From NCBI GenBank assembly GCA_020631355.1, contig JAHDHL010000024.1, positions 20,938-84,937 of the forward strand: DNA of 64,000 bases. Direction: 5' to 3'. The notes below the pieces were generated by a model that saw nothing but the letters and a program-made list of their open reading frames with translations, had not been told where the DNA came from and made no database searches. The translations under genes and the position numbers were made by a program. Of this stretch, positions 1-9,420 are shown piece by piece (position 1 is the stretch's first letter; each line of letters opens with the position of its first letter). Source of the stretch: Saprospiraceae bacterium. Lineage in GTDB: Bacteria > Bacteroidota > Bacteroidia > Chitinophagales > Saprospiraceae.

Positions 1-1676
1 CGGCTAACCTTTTCCTCCCTATCACCACTTAGGATGGATAGGTTGATATTTTGGTCTTTGAAATAATGGACGACCTCATCAAAGTCCGCCCTAACCCTAT
101 CTCCTAAGGATAGCTTAGCAACACAAACCCCATTTTTCAAAACATAGACATCCGCATCATGCTTGACATCCCTATGCTTGATGAGCCTGAATGAACCAAT
201 AGCCCAGTTATCATCCCCTGCGAATCCCTGAATCTGAACGCCTTTCACCTCATTCACATCCTTGAAATCCATTGGTCTAACATCATGGAATGCATGCATG
301 ATAGTTTGTGCAATGGGATGTGAAGAATGCTGTTCCAAACCTACGATGGCTGATTGGATTTCGGACTCATCTTCTGACAGCACCTCGAATCTTTCCAATG
401 ACATCATGCCTTCCGTAATTGTTCCTGTCTTGTCCAGAACCAGTTCATTGACATTGGCAAATATCTCGAGCGTTCTACTTCCCTTAATCAGTACCCCCTG
501 TTGAGCAGCCCTGCCCACTCCAACCATGATTGCAGCAGGCGTAGCCAGTCCCATTGCACATGGGCATGATATTACCAATACGGCTATTCCATTCATCAGT
601 GCTTGGGTAAAGGGCACTTGAAAGATAAAATGTCCCAAAACAATTGTCAAAATGGAAATCAGTAAGACAACAGGAACGAAAATGGCACTAATCTGGTCAG
701 CCAGTCTTTGTATTTCGGGTTCGTCTGCCTGGGCATTCTTTACTAAATCAATGATCTTACTCAATACAGTATCCTTTCCGGTAGCCGTTACTTGCAAAAG
801 CAAATTTCCTGAACTAAGGATTGATGCACCTGTCACATGGTGTCCCTTTTGTTTTTCAACCCAATCACTTTCCCCGGTCAGCATAGATTCGTCAAGATGT
901 CCCTCTCCCTCAATGACAATCCCATCCAAGGGAATTGCATCTCCCTCATTCACCTTTACCTTATCTCCAACCCTGATATCCTTTATGTCCTTTTTCACAA
1001 AATGGCCATCTTTTCCTTGTACCCAAGCCTCATTCGTTTGCAAATTTCTTAGATCCTCAATGGCATTGGTAGTTTGGTCTACTGCTTTTTTCTCCATTAG
1101 GTTTCCCATCAAAACCAATGTGATGATGGTTGCTGCTGTTTCGAAGAAAATCAAATCAGAGTTCATTGTGTATAGTCCTACCAAAGAGTAGACAAATGCA
1201 GCTGTACTTCCAATAAAAATCAGTACATCCATATTTGTATTGCCTACTTTGAGTGCATTCATTGCACTTCCTCCAAAATGAATGAAACCAATAACATAGA
1301 CAGGTAAACAAAGGAAAAATTGGGTCCAAGGAGATTCCAACCATTCCAGATGAACTCCCAGCATCATCAGAATATGTCCCAAGAACAAAGGAGCAGTAAA
1401 TGCAGCACAAACCCATAATTTCCTTTCGAGTGTCCAAGTTTGAGTCGGTCGTTCTTGTCGGCTGCCATCATCCACAATTTCGAAACCCAATTTGCCAATT
1501 CCTTTCATAATGGCCTCCAATTCCACATCTGCATTCGCACTGAATCTGACTTCATGAGTTGTAACATTCACGTGTACATCTTCCATCCCCTTACGTTCCA
1601 AGAATTTGGTTACGGTCCTTGCACAATTCGTACAAGTCATACCCTCAACTTTCCATTCCTGAGATATTCTCTCCAT
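1..1676 (-). CDS. copA: Copper-translocating P1B-type ATPase, 3' end outside window
   Basis: Heavy-metal P-type ATPase that would pump Cu+ out of the cytoplasm through the inner membrane. Reading starts at ATG 1676-1674; 558 residues are visible and the frame is still open at base 1. Seen: an N-terminal HMA metal-binding domain with GMTCTNC (Cys15, Cys18), the actuator TGES near residue 266, the membrane CPC ion-binding motif at 371-373, the phosphorylation motif DKTGT with Asp415, and an SGDR segment at the window edge. The rest of the ATP-binding domain (GDGxND) and the last helices must lie to the left of the window. The CPC motif and single HMA domain favour Cu+ over Zn/Cd, but substrate assignment is by family only. 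No other copper gene is visible beside it. Confidence 0.93.
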   Translation of the reverse strand, partial: MERISQEWKVEGMTCTNCARTVTKFLERKGMEDVHVNVTTHEVRFSANADVELEAIMKGIGKLGFEIVDDGSRQERPTQTWTLERKLWVCAAFTAPLFLGHILMMLGVHLEWLESPWTQFFLCLPVYVIGFIHFGGSAMNALKVGNTNMDVLIFIGSTAAFVYSLVGLYTMNSDLIFFETAATIITLVLMGNLMEKKAVDQTTNAIEDLRNLQTNEAWVQGKDGHFVKKDIKDIRVGDKVKVNEGDAIPLDGIVIEGEGHLDESMLTGESDWVEKQKGHHVTGASILSSGNLLLQVTATGKDTVLSKIIDLVKNAQADEPEIQRLADQISAIFVPVVLLISILTIVLGHFIFQVPFTQALMNGIAVLVISCPCAMGLATPAAIMVGVGRAAQQGVLIKGSRTLEIFANVNELVLDKTGTITEGMMSLERFEVLSEDESEIQSAIVGLEQHSSHPIAQTIMHAFHDVRPMDFKDVNEVKGVQIQGFAGDDNWAIGSFRLIKHRDVKHDADVYVLKNGVCVAKLSLGDRVRADFDEVVHYFKDQNINLSILSGDREEKVS

Positions 1677-2069
1677 CGTATTACAATGTTATGTTATTAA
1701 CCAACCATACAACAATAATACTCGGATAAAAGATGTATGATTCATTAGAAAATTCATAAACAGATTAAAATCTTAAAACACTAAATAACAATCAATTATA
1801 GTAAACTTCCCAAAAATTAACTAAACAATCTGATTATTATAGCATTCCATCATATGGGAGATTGTACTTACTTTTAAAATAGTATCAATCAATCTTCTAG
1901 CTATCACCCTCCAAGTAATAACAAAAAACCTTAACAAAATCCCAAACAAGCACGATTACGACAAAAGCCAAATTATTACCTTGCTTAAGGCAAAGTTATA
2001 AGATAAAGGGGTAATTTAGGCGAACCAACTGAACTGTTCTAACCAAAGAATTGATTAAACTAAGGCAGA
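1677..2069. other. AT-rich divergent intergenic region
   Basis: 393 bp between the leftward ATPase and the rightward SprB-like gene, so it should hold promoters for both. The only -7-like candidate I see for the rightward gene is TACCTTGC at 1977-1984, one base off TAnnTTTG and without a convincing upstream TTG. No ORF, RNA gene or strong repeat was seen. Confidence 0.4.
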
Positions 2070-5000
2070 ATGAAATTTATGCTCAAGTACTTTACCCTTA
2101 CCCTAACAATGACTTTGCTTGTCACCCACATGCAAGGACAAAATGTATTCATATCCAATGGAAGTGCAAATGCCTGTGGAGGAACTTTCCTTGATACAGG
2201 GGTGAATGGAGGTGGATATGGAACCAATGAAAACTTCGAATTCACGATCTGTACAGATAGTTCCAACCCTGCAGAAACACATGTAACCTTGCTTTTCAAC
2301 CCATTGGACTTGGGAGGTGGTGATCTACTATGTTTCTTTGATGGCGACGATACATCCGCCCCATCATTAGGTTGTAGTAATACCATTACCAATACAGAAG
2401 CTTTCGTAATCCAAGCTTCAGCTGTAAATCCCTCAGGCTGTATTACCGTTACATTCGTTTCAGATAATATGGATGGTGGTGAAGGTGGATGGAGTGCTGG
2501 TATCAATTGTATCCAACAATGCCAGACTGTGCTTTCTTCTATCGTTAGTAGTGATCCTCCAATTTCTCCACCAGACACTGGTTATATTGATATATGTCCG
2601 GGTGACCTCGTCACTTTTAGTGGGGCCGGCGAATACCCTCAGAATAATTTCATTTACGCCCAATCTGATGGAACATCATCTTTTTCTTGGGATTTCGGTG
2701 ATGGTACCTCAGCACTTGGACCCAATGTCCAACATGTCTACAATAACCCTGGTGGATACATCGTACAATTAACGATTACCGATGTGAATGGATGTGTCAA
2801 TACGAATTTCATCTCCCAGCGAATCAGGGTTTCTGGTCCGCCGGAATTCAATCTTGTAGAGGACCTATCCCCTATCGTTTGTGTAAATGACACCATTGCC
2901 ATTTACACTGCCGTTAATGATACACTAGCAGATATCTCCATTAATCCGGGAGCGGGTAGTTTCCAAGCAGGTGGTACCGTTGCGGATTCCGTTTGTGTTC
3001 CGGATGGAACGGGTGAAATCTATTATTCCGACTTGGAACTCAATGATTTCTCCCCCGGACAAACCTTGAACAACATAGATGACTTATTGGGTGTATGTGT
3101 GGATATGGAACATTCATTCCTTGGTGATTTGGAAATCATGATTTCGTGTCCATCAGGCCAAACAGTCATACTGCATGAATTCTCCAACTTTAGTGGTGGT
3201 GGATATTATTTGGGCGAACCCATTGATGGAAATGCACAGGCATGCCAGAGTGATGCCAATGTTGGAAACGGTGCCACGTACTGCTGGACTCCGAATGCAA
3301 CGAATGGAACTTGGCTACAATCAGCCGGTCTAGTAAATGCTGACAACCAACTACCTCCGGGTGATTATTCCTCTTTCCAATCCTTAGACGGTCTTTTAGG
3401 TTGTGAGCTGAATGGAGTGTGGACGATTAGTATTGAAGACAATTGGAACATTGATGATGGTGTTATTTTTTCTTGGAATCTGGCACTAAATCAAGATATC
3501 TTCCCAAGTCTTGAAACTTATGATTTGAATATTGTCAATGCGGAATGGTTGGATGATCCATCCATTATCGTTAATAATGCAGATTCTATGGTGGCTAGCC
3601 CACAATTCCCAGGTAGCATCAATTATGTATTTGAGGCAACGGATAATTTCGGATGTGTCTATGATACAACCGTATCAGTACAAGTATTACCACAAACTGA
3701 CCCCAACTGCTACAATTGTTCCGGTAATCTGGCTCCAATGGCAGATGTTACCATTTGCGATGATGGAGAAAATACACAATTGAGCACAACGCTGGAAAAT
3801 GTGGAATTGACAACCACAACATTCCAAGATACACCTAATGCACCTTTCAGTTTCAATGCTACCCCTCCCAGTAGTCCATTGACATCTGTCATCAATGTAT
3901 CAGGTTTACCCTATAACTTCATAGATGCAAGTTCAATCGAATCCATCTGTATGAATATTTCACACCCGACGGATTTGGATGTTCTAGCTATCTTGATTGC
4001 ACCTAATGGTACTACGGTAGAACTCACTAATGGAGGAACAGTATTCGGACAGGATTATACGCAAACTTGTTTCTCCCCGTCTGCTACGACACCCATTTCT
4101 GCTGGTTCACCTCCATATACAGGCGAATGGTTGCCCAATGGTGATTTAAGCACACTTGTCGGGTCTCAAGCAAATGGAAACTGGACCTTATCGGTAGCGG
4201 ACCAATATCCTGCTTTCGAATCCGGTATACTTCTTAATTGGAGCATCACTTTCAGTTTGGCCAATAATCTTACTTGGACCTGGTCTCCTGCTGATGGATT
4301 ATCCTGTACGGATTGTGGCGACCCAATAGCTCAGCCTACCACCACTACTGCTTATACAGTTACAGCTACGGACCAGTACAACTGTTCATTCACTGAATCG
4401 GTGACTGTTTCTGTGATAGATTGTAATACACCATGTAATCTGGCTGCTTCACTTGCCAATAGTACGGATGCTACTTGTTCAGGTGCCATGGATGGAACAG
4501 CAACCATCAATGCAACTGGTCAGGTCGGTTCAGTCACTTATGTTTTGGATGGTGTTACAACACAAATAGATGATGGTTTCTTTTCTGGGTTGAATGATGG
4601 GCCACATCAAGTAGTATTGACTGATGGAAATAATTGTAGCGTTACGGTTGATTTTGTAATCAATACTCCGAATGCTATGGCTCTTACATTAACACCTACC
4701 AATATATCCTGTAATGGAGGGAATGATGGCTCCATTACTTCGCTAACCTCTGGAGGTGATGGTAATTACACTTATAATTGGAGTAGTGGTTCCGTCACAA
4801 GTGACATTTCCAATCTGACTGCAATGGGATATACACTTACCGTTACGGATGGGAATGGTTGTCAAGTAATCGATTCATTGACACTGACCGAACCTGATGC
4901 CATCTTACTCACAACCTCTGACACTCCTGTAAATTGTTTTGGTGGCAATGATGGAACTGCAAGTGTAACAGCATCAGGTGGCAATGGAACCCTTAGTTAT

Positions 5001-8000
5001 CTTTGGGATAACTCAGAGATTACGAATTCAATATCAAATCTTTCAGCTGGGACATATACCGTAACTGTTACGGATGATAACATGTGTACCAATACGGCTG
5101 AAGTTACAATAACAGAACCCGCTACTCCTGTTACCATTAATTCTATTACACAATCGGTGACAGCCTGTTTTGGTGCTGATGATAGCGAAGCTACTGTGGT
5201 AGCTTCAGGAGGTACCGGGGTATTGAGTTACAACTGGTCTTCTGGTGGCACGACGGACGTTGAGACTAATCTAGCGCCCGGTGACTATACGGTTACAGTG
5301 ACTGATGAAAATTCTTGCTCCACTACCGCAACTATTAATATTGTTCAGTATGATGAATTAATTGTCAGTGTAACCGGGATTGATGTAGCATGTTTTGCAG
5401 GTGCGGATGGTTCTGTAACTGCTAGTGCAACGGGTGGTACTCCTGGCTATACTTATCTATGGGATGACCCTAATAATCAGACTACTGCCACGGCAACAGG
5501 TTTGGTTGCAGGTACTTACAATGTAACTGTTACTGATCTTAATAATTGTACCAGTACTAATACCATAAGTATTGTCGAACCTGTAGGAATGACCTATTTT
5601 GATGTTCCTGGTAATATATTGTGCCATGGAGACAATACTGGTTTTGCAGGTATATTCGTAACAGGAGGCGTTTATCCGTATGAATATGAATGGTCCAATG
5701 GTGTGACAGCCGTATCTACAGGATCATTCTTTGGTGGTTGGGTGCTGAATGAAACCAATGGCTGTATGAACTATACTACCACTGCTGTCCAATCATTTGC
5801 AGACACGATCTGTGTTGATATCACCGATGGTAATAATAGTATGAATGCCTACTATGTCGTTTCTACTATTGCGGCAGATAACTGTATGGGAGACATGACC
5901 GATACTGATGGCGATGGTATTTGTGATAATGCAGACCCTGCACCTAACGATGCCTGTTCTCCGAATGCTTTTGATTTGAATAACAATGGAACATGTGACT
6001 TTGATGAACCAGACGTGATACAAACCGTCTACATGGAAGTTCCCATGAGTGAAACCATGACAGCTTGCTTGGATTTACCTGCCGCATTCGATGCTGCGAA
6101 TACATCATATAGTTATTGCCAACAAGATGATGGTCATGTGATTACCAGTTTACTTGCAGGTGACTATACAGTTACTGTTACTGATAATAATGGTTGCACA
6201 TTCCAGGAAACCGTTACCGTAACAGAACCTGATGAGCTCAATGCTACCTTAACCACTTCCAATGTAAGTTGTTTTGGAGGAAATGATGGTTCTTCCACAG
6301 CTGCGGTAACTGGTGGAATTGCACTAGTTGCACCATACACCTATTTATGGAGTGATGGAGCCAGTCAAACAACTGACCAAGCTTCGAACTTGATTGCTGG
6401 AGACTATACCGTAACGGTAACAGATAACAATGGATGTACAGTTACACAAACTACAACCATTACCGAACCTGCAACACCAGTCCAAATTACATCCATTACC
6501 CAAACGAATACCAGTTGTGCGGGATTGAATAATGGTTCTGCTGAGGTAATCGCTACGGGTGGTACAGATGTATTCACCTACTTGTGGAGTAATAATGCAA
6601 CAACGAGTACTCCTAATGGTCTTGCACCCGGTACTTACACAGTTACGGTAACAGATAGTAATGGATGTACTGCCGAAGATCAACTGGACATTGTAGAATA
6701 TGGCCTGATGTCCGTAAGTGCAACAAGCACGGATGTCGGTTGTTTCGGGGCATCTACTGGAACAGCTTCTGTAACACTGATATCTGGTGGTGCTGGTACA
6801 GGCAATCTTTCTGAATACTCATATACCTGGTCCGGTACGGGCCAGACAACTTCTACGGTTACCAATCTTGCTGTTGGTAATTATACTGTCACGGTTACGG
6901 ATATTGCCGGTTGTACGGCAACTGCAACCGTTACCATAGCTGAACCGACAGAATTATTCTCATCCATTACAAGTGGAAACTTGAGCTGTAGTGATACTGC
7001 TGATGGCTTTGCTACTGCTGAGGCGACAGGAGGTACTCCTCCTTATACTTACGAGTGGGATGCCAATGCAGGATTTGCAACAACAGAAACGGTCAACAAT
7101 CTAGCTCCGGGTGGTTACAATGTAACCGTATCGGATGCTAACGGATGCCAGTCAGTTGCATTCACATTCATCAATCCCGTTATTCCTGTGAATATTGATT
7201 TCACAGTCGTGGATAATATTTGTCACAACGGATTCCAAGGTTCAATCACAGCTAATGTAGGCGGAGGTACTCCTCCATTCACTTACATTTGGTCTACGGG
7301 TGATACCACTACAACCAACCTGATTGAATTCTTACCTACCGGCATCTATACTGTTACAGTTTCTGATGCCAATATGTGTACCACAACCGCATCTACACCA
7401 CTATTCCATCCGGATGAATTATTACTGGATGTGGATGTCCAAGATGTAAGTTGTTATGGTGATAGGGATGGCAGCATCCTACTTACCGGTACCGGAGGTA
7501 CATTCCCTTATACCTATAGTTTCAATGGAGGTCCTTTCGGTGGCTCTGAGTATTTGGGTGGTTTATTCCCTGGATATTATGATGTTGCAATTCAGGATGC
7601 CAACGGATGTATCACATCGGTAGATTCATTATTGGTAGGAGAACCTCTACCATTGGTAGCTGAAATATATCCATCATCTGATGTGATATACTTGAATCTA
7701 GGAGATTCCGTTAATCTAGCAGGTGATGTATTCAATGCGGTAGGTGGCCAAATTTATACATGGGATGCATTGTACTCTGATACGACCCTTTCCTGTGATA
7801 CTTGTCAATTTCCTATTGTTTATACACTAGAAAATGATAGGTACACCGTAACTGTAACCGACGATAATGGTTGTACCGCCACTGAGGATGTCGAAATTAT
7901 CGTACCAAGGGAAAGACAGGTGTTCGTTCCCGGAGGATTCACTCCGAATGGCGATAGTGTCAATGATGTCCTAATGGTTCATGGAAAGACTGGAACGCGG

Positions 8001-8210
8001 GTACTTACCTTCAGGGTTTATGACCGTTGGGGAGAGTTGATGTTCAGGGCAGATGACTATGACATCAATACTGCTGAATCCGCATTCGTATGGAATGGTG
8101 ACTTCAAGGGCAAACCCATGAATTCGGCTGTTTTCGTCTGGTATGTGGAAGTCGAATATATTGATGGACGCCAAGAATCTTTCGAGGGTAACACCACCCT
8201 CTTAAGGTAA
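2070..8210 (+). CDS. SprB-repeat giant surface adhesin with type B T9SS C-terminal domain
   Basis: A 2046-residue secreted protein. In order: signal peptide ending near MQGQ (about 24); a CUB-like domain (25-152); a PKD-like domain with WDFGDG (about 155-255); two proprotein-convertase P-domains (about 297-480 and 570-735); about twelve SprB-type repeats of roughly 70 residues (about 795-1900), each with a SCxGxxDG start and a YTVTVTDxNGC end; and a C-terminal gliding-motility-associated domain from about 1949 (PGGFTPNGDSVND) of the type B T9SS class. Known family role: SprB-like proteins travel along the cell surface and mediate adhesion and gliding. One repeat near 5700-6140 is split by an insert with thrombospondin-type-3-like DxDGDG calcium-binding motifs. 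A PorP/SprF gene follows, as is usual for type B cargo. The specific ligand is unknown. Confidence 0.93.
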   Translation: MKFMLKYFTLTLTMTLLVTHMQGQNVFISNGSANACGGTFLDTGVNGGGYGTNENFEFTICTDSSNPAETHVTLLFNPLDLGGGDLLCFFDGDDTSAPSLGCSNTITNTEAFVIQASAVNPSGCITVTFVSDNMDGGEGGWSAGINCIQQCQTVLSSIVSSDPPISPPDTGYIDICPGDLVTFSGAGEYPQNNFIYAQSDGTSSFSWDFGDGTSALGPNVQHVYNNPGGYIVQLTITDVNGCVNTNFISQRIRVSGPPEFNLVEDLSPIVCVNDTIAIYTAVNDTLADISINPGAGSFQAGGTVADSVCVPDGTGEIYYSDLELNDFSPGQTLNNIDDLLGVCVDMEHSFLGDLEIMISCPSGQTVILHEFSNFSGGGYYLGEPIDGNAQACQSDANVGNGATYCWTPNATNGTWLQSAGLVNADNQLPPGDYSSFQSLDGLLGCELNGVWTISIEDNWNIDDGVIFSWNLALNQDIFPSLETYDLNIVNAEWLDDPSIIVNNADSMVASPQFPGSINYVFEATDNFGCVYDTTVSVQVLPQTDPNCYNCSGNLAPMADVTICDDGENTQLSTTLENVELTTTTFQDTPNAPFSFNATPPSSPLTSVINVSGLPYNFIDASSIESICMNISHPTDLDVLAILIAPNGTTVELTNGGTVFGQDYTQTCFSPSATTPISAGSPPYTGEWLPNGDLSTLVGSQANGNWTLSVADQYPAFESGILLNWSITFSLANNLTWTWSPADGLSCTDCGDPIAQPTTTTAYTVTATDQYNCSFTESVTVSVIDCNTPCNLAASLANSTDATCSGAMDGTATINATGQVGSVTYVLDGVTTQIDDGFFSGLNDGPHQVVLTDGNNCSVTVDFVINTPNAMALTLTPTNISCNGGNDGSITSLTSGGDGNYTYNWSSGSVTSDISNLTAMGYTLTVTDGNGCQVIDSLTLTEPDAILLTTSDTPVNCFGGNDGTASVTASGGNGTLSYLWDNSEITNSISNLSAGTYTVTVTDDNMCTNTAEVTITEPATPVTINSITQSVTACFGADDSEATVVASGGTGVLSYNWSSGGTTDVETNLAPGDYTVTVTDENSCSTTATINIVQYDELIVSVTGIDVACFAGADGSVTASATGGTPGYTYLWDDPNNQTTATATGLVAGTYNVTVTDLNNCTSTNTISIVEPVGMTYFDVPGNILCHGDNTGFAGIFVTGGVYPYEYEWSNGVTAVSTGSFFGGWVLNETNGCMNYTTTAVQSFADTICVDITDGNNSMNAYYVVSTIAADNCMGDMTDTDGDGICDNADPAPNDACSPNAFDLNNNGTCDFDEPDVIQTVYMEVPMSETMTACLDLPAAFDAANTSYSYCQQDDGHVITSLLAGDYTVTVTDNNGCTFQETVTVTEPDELNATLTTSNVSCFGGNDGSSTAAVTGGIALVAPYTYLWSDGASQTTDQASNLIAGDYTVTVTDNNGCTVTQTTTITEPATPVQITSITQTNTSCAGLNNGSAEVIATGGTDVFTYLWSNNATTSTPNGLAPGTYTVTVTDSNGCTAEDQLDIVEYGLMSVSATSTDVGCFGASTGTASVTLISGGAGTGNLSEYSYTWSGTGQTTSTVTNLAVGNYTVTVTDIAGCTATATVTIAEPTELFSSITSGNLSCSDTADGFATAEATGGTPPYTYEWDANAGFATTETVNNLAPGGYNVTVSDANGCQSVAFTFINPVIPVNIDFTVVDNICHNGFQGSITANVGGGTPPFTYIWSTGDTTTTNLIEFLPTGIYTVTVSDANMCTTTASTPLFHPDELLLDVDVQDVSCYGDRDGSILLTGTGGTFPYTYSFNGGPFGGSEYLGGLFPGYYDVAIQDANGCITSVDSLLVGEPLPLVAEIYPSSDVIYLNLGDSVNLAGDVFNAVGGQIYTWDALYSDTTLSCDTCQFPIVYTLENDRYTVTVTDDNGCTATEDVEIIVPRERQVFVPGGFTPNGDSVNDVLMVHGKTGTRVLTFRVYDRWGELMFRADDYDINTAESAFVWNGDFKGKPMNSAVFVWYVEVEYIDGRQESFEGNTTLLR

Positions 8211-8225
8211 TTGATTTTCATAACA

Positions 8226-8256
8226 TTGGAACGGAATAATAATTGTATTACTTTAA
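8226..8256 (+). promoter_or_regulatory. Possible Bacteroidota promoter for the sprF-like gene
   Basis: TTG at 8226-8228, a 20-bp spacer and TACTTTAA at 8249-8256, close to the phylum pattern TTG-N19/20-TAnnTTTG. It lies about 40 bp before the ATG at 8295. Assigned by pattern only. Confidence 0.35.
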
Positions 8257-8294
8257 CAGTGAATTAGCAGATACTCATTAAAGATTAGATAGAT

Positions 8295-9344
8295 ATGAAG
8301 GGTTTGAAACTATTGGCAATCGTATTCATCCTACTCGGCAGTTTGGGCTTGGAGGCACAGGATGCAAGATTCTCGCAGTTCTACACTGCTCCCATGCACA
8401 CCAATCCTGCATTTACAGGTATATTCCCCGGTCAATTCAGGGTCACGGTAAATTACAGGAATCAATGGTCCAGTTTCCTTTCTGGATCCTCATTCAATAC
8501 CATAGGAGCCAGTTTTGATATTCGATTCAAAATGAATAGGTATGATTATCTTGCGGGAGGTCTGACCCTATTAAGGGATGATGCGGGAGATGCTCGCTTT
8601 AATCAGACAAAAGCGAATCTATCACTATCCTACTTGAAAAAAATGGGAGGTAGTAGATACAGTAGGAATAGTCATTACCTCGTTGTGGGTTTCCAAGGAG
8701 GAGCCGGACAAAATGGTATTGACTGGAGTCGACTAAGTTTTTCCCAACAGTTTGACCAAGAGGATGAATTGTTTGTCCCTACTGATCCGACAGGAGAGAA
8801 TTTCGGAGAGAATTCCACCATATATATCGATGCTAATGCAGGTTTGGCTTGGTATGCTGTTTTTGATGAGGACCTGAGTCTTTATGCTGGTTTTGCCATG
8901 CACCACCTGACTCGACCTAACATTTCATTCTATGATGGTTCTACCGAAACACTATTTACAAAATATGTCGGTCAAATGGGAGGTCAGATTCCATTCAGTG
9001 AAAATCTTAGTATTCTTCCTGCTGCCATATTTACGAAGCAGGGCCCATCGAATGAAACCGTTGCAGGTGCCAATTTCCGTTATTCCAATAATGATTTCAA
9101 TGAAGTCGCCCTTCGATTAGGAGGTTGGGTCAGGGTTGTTGGTGACAACTATTCTCCCTTGGCATTGGAATCATTCGTCGTGACATCCATGCTGGAAATA
9201 GAGCGATTCCTTGTTGGATTGAGTTATGATGTCAATATGTCATCACTACAAAGTGCATCGAATTCAAGGGGAGCATTCGAAGTATCCCTTACCTACATCA
9301 ATCAAGAAAAAACAAGATATAAGACCATCTGTCCAAAATTCTAA
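8295..9344 (+). CDS. PorP/SprF family T9SS outer-membrane protein
   Basis: A 349-residue outer-membrane beta-barrel of the PorP/SprF family. A signal peptide (about 1-21, ending LGLEAQ) is followed by the family's typical opening, QDARFSQFYTAPMHTNPAFTG, and alternating beta-strand sequence to the end. SprF-type proteins are needed for secretion or surface attachment of the SprB-type adhesin encoded next to them. Here the gene begins 84 bp after the 2046-residue SprB-like protein, so the two form a cargo/partner pair. Length is normal for the family. A bidirectional terminator follows directly. Confidence 0.93.
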   Translation: MKGLKLLAIVFILLGSLGLEAQDARFSQFYTAPMHTNPAFTGIFPGQFRVTVNYRNQWSSFLSGSSFNTIGASFDIRFKMNRYDYLAGGLTLLRDDAGDARFNQTKANLSLSYLKKMGGSRYSRNSHYLVVGFQGGAGQNGIDWSRLSFSQQFDQEDELFVPTDPTGENFGENSTIYIDANAGLAWYAVFDEDLSLYAGFAMHHLTRPNISFYDGSTETLFTKYVGQMGGQIPFSENLSILPAAIFTKQGPSNETVAGANFRYSNNDFNEVALRLGGWVRVVGDNYSPLALESFVVTSMLEIERFLVGLSYDVNMSSLQSASNSRGAFEVSLTYINQEKTRYKTICPKF

Positions 9345-9381
9345 ATCGAATCGATGGTAATCAATCAATTGTGAATGATAA

Positions 9382-9420
9382 AAAGAAAGGCTAGGATTAA
9401 TCCTGGCCTTTCTTTTTTAA
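9382..9420. terminator. Bidirectional terminator between sprF-like gene and waaA
   Basis: Arms 9382-9398 and 9399-9415 form a 17-bp stem with one G-U pair and no loop to speak of, followed by a T run on the plus strand and by T-rich sequence on the minus strand. It overlaps the last codons of waaA, so one structure ends both convergent genes. Confidence 0.8.

Noticed and set aside
2060..2578. Antisense ORF opposite the SprB-like gene start
   Set aside because: It lies wholly against a clearly coding frame and has no domain.
4440..7660. Regular repeats that might be a CRISPR or VNTR array
   Set aside because: They are in-frame protein repeats (SprB type) in a single open reading frame, with spacing near 210 bp and diverged DNA.
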